Shown: positions 26,601 through 35,255, counted from the stretch's first letter. The stretch is DNA of 64,000 nucleotides from Aminobacter anthyllidis (GCF_018555685.1 NZ_JAFLWW010000001.1:124001-188000); one strand, 5' to 3'. Program-made: numbers and translations. Notes: generated from the sequence alone by a model not told the origin.

Positions 26601-27110
26601 GCGCTTGCCCTGGAATCGACAGGCGACGGGCCGCTCAAGGGCCAGGTCGACGTGCGCGATTTCGTGGTGGTCAACGAGCCGAGGCTTGCGTCGATCGTCT
26701 CCAGCAAACCGGCGGGCGACGACCGCAGCCTCAACCAGGCGGTGCGCAAGGACATTGACGTGTCCAAGGTGAAATTCGAGCGCGGCTTCGCCCAGATCGA
26801 CAAGCGCGAGAAATACCTGGCGCTGGAAAACGGGGTTTTGCGCGGGCCACTGATCGGCACGACCTTCCAGGGCGTGCTCTACGACCAGCAGGGCCAGATG
26901 AACATGACCGGCACTTTCATGCCGGCCTATGGCCTCAACCGCATCTTCGGCGAACTGCCGCTGGTTGGCGTCATCCTGGGCAACGGCCGCGACCGTGGCC
27001 TGATCGGAGTCACCTACAAGCTGTCGGGCGACGCCAATACGCCCAAGCTGCACGTCAACCCGCTGTCGGTCATCGCGCCGGGCATCTTCCGGGCGATCTT
27101 CGAATATTGA
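23658..27110 (+). CDS. Large AsmA/YhdP-like envelope protein (DUF3971 type)
   Basis: A 1150-residue protein with an N-terminal cytoplasmic tail, one membrane helix at about residues 61-84 and a very long periplasmic part rich in alternating beta pattern and glycine-aspartate turns. The C-terminal part has the AsmA-like motifs seen in YhdP/TamB-type lipid-transport bridges: VLQGGGRRLDVRSADAGAILRF, then MNMTGTFMPAYGLNRIFGELP and LIGVTYKLSGDANTP near the end. Such proteins help move phospholipids between inner and outer membrane. No partner gene is adjacent. A perfect hairpin follows the stop. The ATG at 23658 is the first in frame; its ribosome site is weak, so a few residues either way are possible. 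Confidence 0.85.
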   Translation: MPDLDSSTTETTTGHSVDQEVPRHEKIRFRRDEITDLGAMPSAAGQELPRPRISVRRRAGHCVLAAVAVLGSLVLLAIIAIEALSYSGFGQDRLRAEAEHAIEGLAGVDVDVSMGQARLTLDGLRLIAVEVPDVKLKRADGSPMAEAGLMRFGIRLLPLLTGNVRLGNARISDARIVVDAMPERGGSDWSVALRNQDGLIDPQKLLNETFRGIHRGFNAVQFDAMREIALSNVDFVLPTGGEVKVVRVVHASLAKTRLGELRVGANVDVDGRDVELEASVARAEGAERIASLNATVSMTDPFAGMTDVPAAKASRIGSADLVITGREGSGGDGSELVAKGSIAKSTLDLHERGQLVGDVTLDLRLADGENKIDVRQLLVQTGRSTFDFNGAVGPRPATGVASDNPAYRFELISRESRLAPGESPEPALSFLARVAGTYDVVTKTLSAEQIGLKSGPGGEALGKASVQFVDGRAPGIFVAFNVHDMSVAHVKQLWPWFSAKNARLWVLQNLYGGRVVDGNVQFDVKPDRLGNGVPLNAQEVFGRFEIDGSRFDTAGRIPPIRDAKGIVEFHGNDVDVSLSQGTVFMPSGRTVAASNGKLKVAKANVMPVIGSLDIDVAGTADAVAELASYEPINAMRHVGILPEELTGDVTGNVKADIPLTSGIDTDKLDWKVALDYEGLAVAKPLDGQKLTEADGNITVTPDKAVIAAKGKLNGVPAELDLVEPLGKDGVEKQRNVQLVLDDKTRNAMVPGLSDLLSGTIKVDVEQLEEGKRNIVADLTAARLDLPWVGWSKGPGIPAKASFVMNSDGSRATLSDFDLSGKSFSIKGGISFVDASLSSASFDEVKLNRDDDVSVKIKRSGKGFAVKVNGNALDARALIKQFMADTDKASKSTGGSSVSVSANIGALIGFSGEKLSNVTLEYSGAGSKVGSLKVNATASSSGLITVSNVLQGGGRRLDVRSADAGAILRFLDVYARMQGGSLALALESTGDGPLKGQVDVRDFVVVNEPRLASIVSSKPAGDDRSLNQAVRKDIDVSKVKFERGFAQIDKREKYLALENGVLRGPLIGTTFQGVLYDQQGQMNMTGTFMPAYGLNRIFGELPLVGVILGNGRDRGLIGVTYKLSGDANTPKLHVNPLSVIAPGIFRAIFEY

Positions 27111-27139
27111 GCTCAAGCCAACGCTCGTCTCCAGACATG

Positions 27140-27166
27140 AAAATGGCCGGCAAGGCCGGCCATTTT
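27140..27166. terminator. Bidirectional terminator between AsmA-like gene and tyrS
   Basis: A perfect 12-pair stem (27140-27151 with 27155-27166) with a three-base loop, bordered by A4 on the left and T4 on the right, so it can end transcription from both convergent genes. Confidence 0.85.
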
Positions 27167-27189
27167 GCTATCACGCGAGGCGCGGCTAA

Positions 27190-28443
27190 TCAGGCCGGGC
27201 GCACCAGAATGTGCTTTTTCTTGCCGAGCGAAAGCTTGACCACGCCTTCGGGCGTGAGGTCCGCCGTGGTCACTGCCCGGCGTTCGTCATTGACTGGTTG
27301 ATCGTTGACGCGCACCGCGCCGCCCTGGACGTGGCGGCGTGCCTCGCCATTGGATGCTGCAAGCCCGGCGCGAACGACCAGCGAGAGCAGGCCGATGCCG
27401 GCTTTCAGCTCGTCGCCTGGTACCTCGACCGTCGGCAGCGTGTCGGCAAGCGCGCCTTCCTCGAAGGTCTTGCGCGCGGTCTCCGCCGACTGCTCGGCTG
27501 CGGCGCGGCCATGCAGCATGGCCGTCACCTCGGTCGCCAGCACTTTCTTGGCGTCGTTGATCTCCGAGCCGCCGAGGGCTGCCAGGCGCGCGATCTCGTC
27601 GAGCGGCATTGCCGTGTAGAGCTTGAGGAAGCGCTCGACGTCGGCGTCCTCGGTGTTGCGCCAGTACTGCCAGAAATCATAGGGCGACAGCATGTCGGCG
27701 TTGAGCCAGACGGCACCGTTCATCGACTTACCCATCTTGGCGCCGGACGAGGTAGTCAGCAGCGGCGAGGTCAAGGCGTAGAGCTGCGGCGTGCCGAGGC
27801 GATGGCCAAGGTCGATGCCATTGATGATGTTGCCCCACTGGTCGGAGCCGCCCATCTGCAGGCGCAGGCCGTAGCGCTTGTTGAGCTCGACGAAGTCGTA
27901 GGCCTGCAGGATCATGTAGTTGAATTCAAGGAACGACAGCGACTGCTCGCGGTCGAGGCGCTGCTTGACGGAATCGAAGCTCAGCATCCGGTTGACCGAG
28001 AAATGCTGGCCGACATCGCGCAGGAATTCGAGATAGTTGAGCGGCAAGAGCCACTCGGCGTTGTTGACCATCATCGCATCGCGAGGACCGTCGCCGAAGG
28101 TCAGGTAGTTCGAAAACACCTGCTTGATACCGTCGATGTTCGACTGGATCATCTCAGGCGTCATCAGCTTGCGCGCCTCGTCCTTGAAGGACGGGTCGCC
28201 GACCATGCCGGTGCCGCCGCCCATCAGCGGGACGGGGCGATGCCCTGTCTGCTGCATCCAGTACAGCATCATGATCTGGATCAGGCCGCCGGCATGCAGG
28301 CTCGATGCCGTCGGGTCGAAGCCGATATAGCCCGACACGGTTTCCTTGCAGAAGAGATCATCGAGGCCGGCGTCATCGGAGGTCTGGTGGATGAAGCCGC
28401 GCTCGGAAAGGGTGCGCAGGAAATCGGACTTGAAGACGGACAT
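27190..28443 (-). CDS. tyrS: Tyrosyl-tRNA synthetase
   Basis: A 417-residue class I aminoacyl-tRNA synthetase charging tRNA-Tyr in the cytoplasm. Blocks in order: [16 protein letters not shown] (nucleotide-binding region), [45 protein letters not shown] (tyrosine and ATP binding), and the KMSKS-type loop reading SGAKMGKS. An S4 RNA-binding domain ends the protein ([18 protein letters not shown]). The HIGH motif reads H-A-G-G, with glycine at the last position. The start at 28443 matches the family N-terminus and follows GAGAG. Convergent with the AsmA-like gene. Confidence 0.95.
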   Translation of the reverse strand: MSVFKSDFLRTLSERGFIHQTSDDAGLDDLFCKETVSGYIGFDPTASSLHAGGLIQIMMLYWMQQTGHRPVPLMGGGTGMVGDPSFKDEARKLMTPEMIQSNIDGIKQVFSNYLTFGDGPRDAMMVNNAEWLLPLNYLEFLRDVGQHFSVNRMLSFDSVKQRLDREQSLSFLEFNYMILQAYDFVELNKRYGLRLQMGGSDQWGNIINGIDLGHRLGTPQLYALTSPLLTTSSGAKMGKSMNGAVWLNADMLSPYDFWQYWRNTEDADVERFLKLYTAMPLDEIARLAALGGSEINDAKKVLATEVTAMLHGRAAAEQSAETARKTFEEGALADTLPTVEVPGDELKAGIGLLSLVVRAGLAASNGEARRHVQGGAVRVNDQPVNDERRAVTTADLTPEGVVKLSLGKKKHILVRPA

Positions 28444-28669
28444 TGTTTCTCTCTCGGCGGACGATTGGTACGGCAGATCGTGCATGTGATCGGCGACGCG
28501 AGCGCTTTAGCATCTGAAGTGCTGGAATCACAAGGTTGGCGGGGCCTGATGCCTTCCTTGAGGGCAACAAGACGATCGGGGACTTCATCAAACTTTCACC
28601 GAGGCGTCACCCGCCCGACATGGCGTGGACCTAGCTGGAGGGCGTTCCTTCAACCAATCGGGGTCCACC

Positions 28670-30028
28670 ATGCGACGCTCTCTTTATCTGGCTGCGGCCG
28701 TTCTCGCGCTCACCACCGCTTCCGCCTTCGCGGGCGAGACGGAGTTCAAGGCAACGCTCGCCGGTCACGCGATCCTGCCGGCAAACACCATCATCGCAGC
28801 ACCTGAAAATGCGCCCGAGCACCTGCGCACATCGGGCAAGTTCACGACCGCCGACCGCAAGCGCTCCGAAGGCCTCGGCACCGTCCCGGGCAAGGACGGC
28901 GTCCGCCTGACCGGGCTCTCGCTGCCCTTCGACGGCCAGCCCGTGCAGGGCTTCTCGGGCATCAAGGCCGTCGGCGACGGCACGTTCTGGTCGCTATCGG
29001 ACAATGGTTTCGGCAACAAGCTGAACTCCACCGATGCCGCGCTGATGCTGCACCACGTCTCGTTCGACTGGGACAAGGGCACGATGAACCGTATCAAGAC
29101 CCTGTTCCTGACCGATCCTGACCGCAAGGCGCCGTTCCCGATCGTGCTCGAAGGCTCCGACACCCGCTTTCTCACCGGCGGTGACTTCGACGTCGAGTCG
29201 ATCCAGCCGGTTGCCGACGGCTTCTGGGTCGGCGAGGAGTTCGGGCCCTTCCTGCTCAAGTTCGACCTCGACGGCAAGCTGACCGATGTCGTCGGCACCG
29301 TCGTCGATGGCAAGCCGGTCAAGTCGCCCGACCATCCGACGCTGACGCTCCAGGCCAACCCGTCGCTGCCGATGCCGACGTTCAACCTCAAGCGCTCCGG
29401 CGGCTATGAGGGCCTCGCCCAGTCGAAGGACGGCTCCAAGCTCTACGGCCTGCTCGAAGGTGCGCTGTTCAAGGAAGACGGCACGATGGAGCAGGCGGAA
29501 GGCAACCGTGCGCTGCGTGTCATCGAGTTCGATGCCGCCAAGAAGGAATGGACCGGCCGCAGCTGGCTCTATCCGCTGTCCGCCGGCGGCGATGCCATCG
29601 GCGACTTCAACATGATCGATGCCACCACGGCCCTCGTCATCGAGCGCGACCAGGGTGCCGGCGTTGCCGCCAAGGCATGCGCTGATGCCAAGAACCCCAA
29701 GCCGGACTGCTTCGCCAACCCGGCTCTGTTCAAGCGCATCTACAAGATCGAGATGTCCGACGCCAATGTCGGCGGCGCTGTCCGAAAGATCGGCTATATC
29801 GACCTGATGAACATCGCCGATCCCGACAACAAGAAGCGGCAGGGCGGCGGCGAGGGTTTTTACGACATGCCCTTCAACACCATCGAGAACGTCGATCTGG
29901 TCGACGACACACACATCGTCGTCGGCGACGACAACAACCTGCCGTTCTCGGCTGGCCGCTCGCTGGATAAGGCTGACGACAACGAGTTCGTCCTGCTCGA
30001 GGTCGGCGAGTTCCTGAAGGCCAAGTAA
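28670..30028 (+). CDS. Exported phytase-like esterase (esterase-like activity of phytase family)
   Basis: A 452-residue exported protein. Residues 1-21 are a signal peptide (RRSLYLAAAVLALTTASAFAG). The mature part is beta-propeller-like with the blocks GFSGIKAVGDGTFWSLSDNGFG, DVESIQPVADGFWVGEEFGPFLLKFD, GGYEGLAQSKDGSKLYGLLEGAL and TIENVDLVDDTHIVVGDDNNLPFS, the pattern of the Phytase-like family (PF13449). Such proteins are predicted phosphoesterases; real substrates are mostly unknown. The ATG at 28670 is chosen because the signal peptide begins there. It is followed by a terminator. Confidence 0.85.
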   Translation: MRRSLYLAAAVLALTTASAFAGETEFKATLAGHAILPANTIIAAPENAPEHLRTSGKFTTADRKRSEGLGTVPGKDGVRLTGLSLPFDGQPVQGFSGIKAVGDGTFWSLSDNGFGNKLNSTDAALMLHHVSFDWDKGTMNRIKTLFLTDPDRKAPFPIVLEGSDTRFLTGGDFDVESIQPVADGFWVGEEFGPFLLKFDLDGKLTDVVGTVVDGKPVKSPDHPTLTLQANPSLPMPTFNLKRSGGYEGLAQSKDGSKLYGLLEGALFKEDGTMEQAEGNRALRVIEFDAAKKEWTGRSWLYPLSAGGDAIGDFNMIDATTALVIERDQGAGVAAKACADAKNPKPDCFANPALFKRIYKIEMSDANVGGAVRKIGYIDLMNIADPDNKKRQGGGEGFYDMPFNTIENVDLVDDTHIVVGDDNNLPFSAGRSLDKADDNEFVLLEVGEFLKAK

Positions 30029-30045
30029 GGTTCGGCTGTACCAAC

Positions 30046-30078
30046 ATCCGGGCTGCGCTTGCGGCCCGGATTCATTTT
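30046..30078 (+). terminator. Rho-independent terminator after the phytase-like gene
   Basis: Eight-pair stem ATCCGGGC/GCCCGGAT (30046-30053 with 30064-30071) followed by TCATTTT. It ends at the last codons of the convergent GNAT gene. Confidence 0.7.
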
Positions 30079-30565
30079 ATGAAATCTTGGCGCCAAGTAG
30101 CTTGCGATAAAACAAGAATCCGTCGTCCGGTGCTTCGATCTGGCGGATGAAGCCGCAGCGCTCGACACAGGCGATCGAGGCGAAATTGTTGTCCTCGATG
30201 TAGCCGCCGATATGCGTATAGCTGTGGTCGATATGTTCAACGAAGGCTGCCAGTATGCGCTTGCCGAAACCCTGGCCGCGCCGTGCCGGGTCGACGGCGA
30301 TCAGGAGGTTGATGCCTCCCTCGGCCTCTTCGTCATATTGCAGGACGCCAAGCGGTGCTTCACTGGGTGTCCGTACTGCCACCACAGCATGGGCGATGCT
30401 GGACGGGGCCATGACGTAGTCGAACCAATCAGCATCGGGAAAGCTGACGCGCCGCGCCACCTCCTCGTCGTCGAACCATGCTGCATAGGTGGCAAGATCG
30501 TCGCGGCGGAATGGCCGAAAGCTCACTTGGTCCACTGCGTTCGATATCATGACACGTAGGCGCAT
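30077..30565 (-). CDS. GNAT family N-acetyltransferase
   Basis: A 162-residue acetyl-CoA-dependent acetyltransferase. The acetyl-CoA-binding motif A is visible as LLIAVDPARRGQGFGKRIL (about residues 88-106), and motif B as NNFASIACVERCGFIR near the end. The N-terminal VSFRPFRRDDLATYAAWFDDEEVARRV is typical of the RimJ/aminoglycoside-acetylase-like branch. The start could be the ATG at 30565 or the one at 30550; neither has a strong ribosome site. It precedes the PaiB-like gene's end by 24 bases on the same strand, and PaiA (GNAT) and PaiB occur together in Bacillus, so a link is possible. Confidence 0.85.
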   Translation of the reverse strand: MRLRVMISNAVDQVSFRPFRRDDLATYAAWFDDEEVARRVSFPDADWFDYVMAPSSIAHAVVAVRTPSEAPLGVLQYDEEAEGGINLLIAVDPARRGQGFGKRILAAFVEHIDHSYTHIGGYIEDNNFASIACVERCGFIRQIEAPDDGFLFYRKLLGAKIS

Positions 30566-30589
30566 ACGAGGCGCAGGAACAGCGGAGGG

Positions 30590-31240
30590 CTATTCGCCCG
30601 CGAGCCCGCCATACTGGCGGACCAGTTGCGCCATGTCGTCGCCGGGCTGCTGCTCGGCCTCGATGCCTTCGGCCACGCCGACGCGGTCGCCGACAGGCCG
30701 GTTCTGGCTGACCTTCCACTTGCCGTCGATGCTGGCGATGTCGATCTCGAGCCCGATGATGCCCTTGATCTGGGCCGCGATGTAGGTGTCAGGCGCGTCG
30801 GTCACCTGCCAGGGTTCTGTCCGTCCGGTTTCCTGGCTGGCGGTTAGCTCCGCGATCTGCCCGGCAAGCCAGTCCTTGTCGTCGATCACCCGTGCCTTGC
30901 CGCGCACCTGCACCGTCGCATAGTTCCAGGTCGGAACCACCTTGCCGGTTTCGCGCTTGGTTTCGTACCAGGACGGCGTGACGTAGCTGTCGGCGCCCTG
31001 GAACACCACCAGCACAGGCATGTCGGGCGTCTCGGCCAGCAACCGCCATTGCGGGTTGGCGCGCGCCAGATGCGCGCGCAGCCTGCCGTTCGGCCCGACG
31101 TCGGCGTCGAGCAGGAATGGCAGCGGGTTGGCCACCGGGCCCTCCGATCCATTGCAGATCAGAAGGCCGAGCCGATGGTTGCGGATCAGCGCATGCAGAA
31201 CCTCGGGCCGCGTCTCGCGAAACAGCGGAGGCTGATACAT
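30590..31240 (-). CDS. PaiB-like FMN-binding protein (negative transcriptional regulator family)
   Basis: A 216-residue protein of the FMN-binding PaiB family. The diagnostic pattern runs MYQPPLFRETRPEVLHALI, then GPVANPLPFLLD, RAHLARANPQWR, FQGADSYVTPSWYETKRETGKVVPTWNYATVQVRG. In Bacillus PaiB is a repressor of sporulation and degradative enzymes, but the fold is a flavin-binding split barrel and many members may be oxidoreductases. It is 13 bases from the alpha/beta hydrolase stop upstream and 24 bases from the GNAT gene downstream, so the three minus-strand genes likely form one transcript. Confidence 0.88.
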   Translation of the reverse strand: MYQPPLFRETRPEVLHALIRNHRLGLLICNGSEGPVANPLPFLLDADVGPNGRLRAHLARANPQWRLLAETPDMPVLVVFQGADSYVTPSWYETKRETGKVVPTWNYATVQVRGKARVIDDKDWLAGQIAELTASQETGRTEPWQVTDAPDTYIAAQIKGIIGLEIDIASIDGKWKVSQNRPVGDRVGVAEGIEAEQQPGDDMAQLVRQYGGLAGE

Positions 31241-31253
31241 GCGCGTGTCTCCT

Positions 31254-31928
31254 CTAGCGCAGGCGCTTCGGACGCGGGTCCGAAAGTTCGCCGGCGAGAC
31301 GGCGGTCGAGATAATCGGCGCATTCTTCGATCACCAGCTCCGGATCGTTGCCGAAGAAGTGGTTGGCGCCGGCAAGCGTCTTCTGGGTGATGGTGATGCC
31401 CTTTTGCGTGTGCAGCTTGTCGACCAGCCCCTGCACGTCCTTGGGCGGCGCCACCTTGTCGGCATCGCCATGGATGATCAGGCCCGACGACGGGCAGGGC
31501 GCCAGGAACGAGAAGTCGTAGGTGTTGGGCTGCGGCGCCACCGAGATGAAGCCTTCGATCTCCGGCCGGCGCATCAGAAGCTGCATGCCGATCCACGAGC
31601 CGAAAGAGTAACCAGCGACCCAGCAGCTCTTGGAATCGGGATGCAGCGACTGCACCCAGTCGAGTGCTGCGGCCGCATCCGATAACTCGCCGGTGCCGTG
31701 GTCGAATTCGCCTTGGCTGCGGCCGATGCCGCGGAAATTGAAGCGCAGCGTCGTGAAGTCGCGCTTCTGGAACATGTAGAAGAGGTCGTACACGATCTTG
31801 TTGTTCATCGTGCCGCCAAACTGCGGGTGGGGGTGCAGTATGATGGCGATCGGCGCGTTCTTTTCCTTGGACGGCTGATAACGACCTTCCAGGCGACCCG
31901 CCGGACCGGTGAAAATGACCTCTGGCAT
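31254..31928 (-). CDS. Alpha/beta hydrolase (dienelactone-hydrolase-like)
   Basis: A 224-residue soluble hydrolase. Motifs in order: ILHPHPQFGGTMNN (oxyanion region), LRFNFRGIGRSQGEFDHG, the nucleophile elbow VAGYSFGSW, the acid in LIIHGDADKVAPP and the histidine in GANHFFGNDPELV. This matches the COG2945-type hydrolases found next to unrelated genes in many proteobacteria; their substrate is unknown. It is the first gene of a minus-strand set and is divergent from the suf operon, sharing the 218-base region that holds the candidate iron box. Confidence 0.88.
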   Translation of the reverse strand: MPEVIFTGPAGRLEGRYQPSKEKNAPIAIILHPHPQFGGTMNNKIVYDLFYMFQKRDFTTLRFNFRGIGRSQGEFDHGTGELSDAAAALDWVQSLHPDSKSCWVAGYSFGSWIGMQLLMRRPEIEGFISVAPQPNTYDFSFLAPCPSSGLIIHGDADKVAPPKDVQGLVDKLHTQKGITITQKTLAGANHFFGNDPELVIEECADYLDRRLAGELSDPRPKRLR

Positions 31929-32010
31929 AAACTACTCCACTTGACGCAAAGCCGATGAAACAATCCTGTGTCCAGCCTTGACGCGAGGGACGCGCCTTCT
32001 TAGAAGCTAG

Positions 32011-32027
32011 TTTAGAACTGTTCAAAA
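32011..32027. promoter_or_regulatory. Candidate Irr box (iron control element) in front of the suf operon
   Basis: The 17-base palindrome TTTAGAACTGTTCAAAA matches the alphaproteobacterial iron control element TTTAGAA-N3-TTCTAAA with one mismatch. It lies 119 bases before the first suf gene and 83 bases before the divergent hydrolase. Regulation of suf by Irr or RirA is established in rhizobia; the assignment to Irr here is inference from the match. Confidence 0.6.
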
Positions 32028-32146
32028 CTGGGTGGCGAGACCGCCCGTTTGGCAAAGCGGGTAGATAGGACGGCTCGCCTTGGAATTTCAAGGAAATTGC
32101 GCGTCCTGACACCCAAACGTGATTTGACAGGGCAGATTGAACGGAA

Positions 32147-33310
32147 ATGGCCGGATCGCGTGCCTATCTCGACTACAATGCCAGTGCGCCGCTACTGCCG
32201 GTAGCGCATGCGGCTGTGGTTGCGGCGCTCGATGTGGCAGCCAACCCGTCGTCGGTCCACAGCGAGGGCAGGGCAGCCCGCAAGATCATCGAGGATGCCA
32301 GGCGCGATGTTGCCGCCCTCGTCGGCGCCAAGGCCGAGCATGTGGTCTTCACCTCGGGCGCGACCGAAGCCGCTACCACGCTGCTTTCGCCTGACTGGCG
32401 CATGGGCCGCGGCGCTGTGCGCATGTCGCGCCTCTATGTCACTGAAGCGGACCATCCCTGCATTCTGAACGGCGGCCGTTTCCCGGCTGAACGCATCACG
32501 CGGCTTGGCGTCGACAGCAACGGCATTGTCGACCTTGCTGCTCTGGAAACAGCGCTTGCGGCCCACGACAAGTCGGAAGGCCTGCCGCTGGTCGCGATCC
32601 ACGCCGCCAACAACGAGACCGGGGTCATCCAGCCCGTCCGCGATATCGTCAGCCTGGTGAAGGCCGCGGGCGGCGTGCTCGTGCTCGACGCAGTCCAGGC
32701 TGCAGGGCGCATTCCTCTCGATATGTCAGAGGCTTATGCCGATTATCTGATTCTCTCCTCGCACAAGATCGGCGGACCCAAGGGCGCGGGAGCGATCGTC
32801 GCCACCGCTGACCTGATGATGCCGGCGCCGCTGGTCACCGGCGGGGGCCAGGAAAAGGGCCATCGCGGCGGCACCGAGAACCTGCCGGCTATTGCAGGAT
32901 TTGGCGCTGCGGCGCGCGACGCTTTGGCCGGATTGGCCGGGGTCGACGCGGTTCGCGCCATGCGCGACCGCATCGAAAATACGGTGATCCGGCTTGTTCC
33001 CGATGCTGAAATCTTCGGAAAGGCAGCCGAACGGCTTGCCAATACGACATTCTTCGCTATTCCGGGCGTCAAGGCCGAGACGGCACAGATCGCCTTCGAT
33101 CTCGCAGGCGTCGCGCTCTCGGCCGGTTCCGCGTGTTCGTCGGGCAAGGTCGGCCCCAGCCATGTGCTGAAGGCGATGGGCTTTGCCGACAATCTCGGTG
33201 CGCTGCGCGTTTCGATCGGCCGGAACACGGCCGAGGCGGACGTGGAAAAATTCGAGACTGCCCTCGCTGCGCTTCTTTTGCGCCGCGCGGATCGTACGAA
33301 AGCCCCCTGA
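32147..33310 (+). CDS. Cysteine desulfurase (NifS/IscS-type), first gene of the suf operon
   Basis: A 387-residue pyridoxal-phosphate enzyme that takes sulfur from cysteine for Fe-S cluster assembly. The internal aldimine lysine is K207 (SSHKIGGPKG), and the persulfide cysteine is C330 in GSACSSGKVGPS, a motif of class I (NifS/IscS) desulfurases, unlike the class II enzyme at the end of the operon. N-terminal block YLDYNASAPLLP and GGGQEKGHRGGTENLPAI also fit. Having two desulfurases in one suf operon is usual in rhizobia (often named sufS2 and sufS1). Downstream sufB starts after 171 bases, with its own hairpin leader. Confidence 0.93.
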   Translation: MAGSRAYLDYNASAPLLPVAHAAVVAALDVAANPSSVHSEGRAARKIIEDARRDVAALVGAKAEHVVFTSGATEAATTLLSPDWRMGRGAVRMSRLYVTEADHPCILNGGRFPAERITRLGVDSNGIVDLAALETALAAHDKSEGLPLVAIHAANNETGVIQPVRDIVSLVKAAGGVLVLDAVQAAGRIPLDMSEAYADYLILSSHKIGGPKGAGAIVATADLMMPAPLVTGGGQEKGHRGGTENLPAIAGFGAAARDALAGLAGVDAVRAMRDRIENTVIRLVPDAEIFGKAAERLANTTFFAIPGVKAETAQIAFDLAGVALSAGSACSSGKVGPSHVLKAMGFADNLGALRVSIGRNTAEADVEKFETALAALLLRRADRTKAP

Positions 33311-33447
33311 TCGGCGGGAAATTTGGCCCAAGGGCCAGTGAACGGGTGTGTCAGGGACGCCGAAGGCGTTCTTCCGGGTGAATTTCCGGCAAAAGCACAC
33401 TATATGGAACTTACGCCGCTGCAGCGGTGCCATAGTTTGAAAACTGT

Positions 33448-33475
33448 CGGGCCTTGACCCCGGCGTGGATGGAGA
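33448..33475 (+). promoter_or_regulatory. Leader element with small hairpin before sufB
   Basis: CGGGCCTTGA followed by CCCCGGCG and ATGGAGA, ending in the ribosome site of sufB. CGGG and CCCG can pair around a six- to seven-base loop. A nearly identical element stands in the same position before sufA (39061-39089). Its role is unknown. Confidence 0.45.
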
Positions 33476-33481
33476 ACGCTT

Positions 33482-35011
33482 ATGCCTGCTGTGCAGGAAA
33501 CGATCGAGCAGGTCCGCAAGATCGACGTCGACCAATACAAATACGGCTTCGAATCCTTCATCGAGATGGACAAGGCTCCCAAGGGCCTCAGCGAAGACAT
33601 TGTCCGCTTCATCTCGGCCAAGAAGGGCGAACCCGAATGGATGCTCGAATGGCGCCTCGGCGCCTATCGTCGCTGGCTGACGCTTGAGGAGCCGAACTGG
33701 GCGCGCGTCAACTATCCCAAGATCGACTTCCAGGACATCTACTTCTACGCCGCGCCCAAGAGCACGCCCGGACCGACTTCGCTCGACGAAGTCGATCCCG
33801 AGATCCTGAAGGTCTACGAAAAGCTGGGCATTCCGCTTCGCGAGCAGGAAATCCTCGCCGGCGTCCAGAAGGAAGCGGCTCCGGTCGACGGCCTGTCTGA
33901 TGAAGAGCTTGGCGACAACGTCTACAAGTCGGGCCGCGTCGCTGTCGACGCCGTGTTCGATTCGGTTTCGGTCGTTACCACCTTCAAGGACGAGCTGGCC
34001 AAGGCCGGCGTCATCTTCTGCTCGATCTCGGAAGCCATCCGCGAGCATCCCGAGCTGGTGAAGAAATATCTCGGCACAGTGGTGCCGACGACCGACAACT
34101 ATTACGCCACGCTGAATTCGGCCGTCTTTACCGATGGCTCCTTCGTGTTCGTGCCCAAGGGCGTTCGCTGCCCGATGGAGCTGTCGACCTATTTCCGCAT
34201 CAACGAGAAGAACACCGGCCAGTTCGAGCGCACGCTGATCATCTGCGAGGAAGGGGCCTATGTCTCTTATCTCGAAGGCTGCACTGCACCCCAGCGCGAC
34301 GAAAACCAGCTTCACGCCGCCGTGGTCGAGCTGGTCGCGCTCGATGACGCCGAGATCAAGTATTCGACCGTCCAGAACTGGTACCCGGGCGATGCCCAGG
34401 GCAAGGGCGGCATCTACAACTTCGTCACCAAGCGTGGCGACTGCCGTGGCGACCGCTCGAAGATTTCGTGGACCCAGGTCGAAACCGGCTCGGCCATCAC
34501 CTGGAAATATCCGAGCTGCATCCTGCGCGGCGACGATTCCAGGGGCGAGTTCTATTCGATCGCGGTGTCGAACGGCTACCAGCAGGTCGACTCCGGCACC
34601 AAGATGATCCATCTCGGCAAGAACACGTCGAGCCGCATCATCTCCAAGGGCATCGCCGCCGGTTTCTCGCAGAACACTTATCGCGGCCAGGTTTCGGCCC
34701 ACCGCAAGGCCACCAACGCACGCAACTTCACCCAGTGCGACTCGTTGCTGATCGGCAACCAGTGCGGCGCGCATACCGTGCCGTATATCGAAGCCAAGAA
34801 CGCCACCGCCCAGTTCGAGCACGAGGCGACGACCTCCAAGATCTCCGACGACCAGAAGTTCTACGTCATGCAGCGCGGCATTCCCGAGGAAGAAGCGATT
34901 GCGCTGATCGTCAACGGCTTCGTCAAGGAAGTGATCCAGGAACTGCCGATGGAGTTCGCCGTCGAGGCGCAAAAGCTCATCGGCATCAGCCTTGAAGGAA
35001 GCGTCGGCTGA
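33482..35011 (+). CDS. sufB: Fe-S cluster assembly scaffold SufB
   Basis: A 509-residue scaffold subunit of the SufBCD complex in the cytoplasm. Family blocks are all present: [27 protein letters not shown] at the N-terminus, [76 protein letters not shown] and [19 protein letters not shown], which carries the cysteine region linked to cluster assembly. GGAGA precedes the ATG. The last base of its stop is the first base of a 53-residue gene not found in the E. coli operon. Confidence 0.97.
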   Translation: MPAVQETIEQVRKIDVDQYKYGFESFIEMDKAPKGLSEDIVRFISAKKGEPEWMLEWRLGAYRRWLTLEEPNWARVNYPKIDFQDIYFYAAPKSTPGPTSLDEVDPEILKVYEKLGIPLREQEILAGVQKEAAPVDGLSDEELGDNVYKSGRVAVDAVFDSVSVVTTFKDELAKAGVIFCSISEAIREHPELVKKYLGTVVPTTDNYYATLNSAVFTDGSFVFVPKGVRCPMELSTYFRINEKNTGQFERTLIICEEGAYVSYLEGCTAPQRDENQLHAAVVELVALDDAEIKYSTVQNWYPGDAQGKGGIYNFVTKRGDCRGDRSKISWTQVETGSAITWKYPSCILRGDDSRGEFYSIAVSNGYQQVDSGTKMIHLGKNTSSRIISKGIAAGFSQNTYRGQVSAHRKATNARNFTQCDSLLIGNQCGAHTVPYIEAKNATAQFEHEATTSKISDDQKFYVMQRGIPEEEAIALIVNGFVKEVIQELPMEFAVEAQKLIGISLEGSVG

Positions 35012-35172
35012 TGGACCCGGTGTCGATGGTCTTTTACGCGGTCGTTTGCGGCGGGCTCGCCGCGACGGCGCCGTCATTCCAGTCGCGCCCGGCGCGGCTG
35101 GTTGTCGGGACCATCACTGGCATCGTTGCTGCAGCCCTTTTGCCGTTGCTGCGTCGCACATTCGGGATTTGA
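35011..35172 (+). CDS. 53-residue membrane protein between sufB and sufC
   Basis: A small gene whose ATG shares one base with the sufB stop. The peptide has two hydrophobic segments, MVFYAVVCGGLAATA and LVVGTITGIVAAALLPLL, separated by a basic turn (QSRPAR), so it should be a two-helix inner-membrane hairpin with a short RRTFGI tail. The position argues for translational coupling to sufB and for a link to Fe-S assembly, for instance membrane association of the complex, but that is inference. Codon use is like its neighbours (strong G/C at third positions). sufC follows after 83 bases. Confidence 0.7.
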   Translation: MDPVSMVFYAVVCGGLAATAPSFQSRPARLVVGTITGIVAAALLPLLRRTFGI

Positions 35173-35255
35173 GAGCCCGACGTCGCGCCGGCAACGTCTG
35201 TGACAGGAATTGCGCCGCCCGCCTCGGCGCCAGAAGTGAAGAAAGCTGAAGAAAA

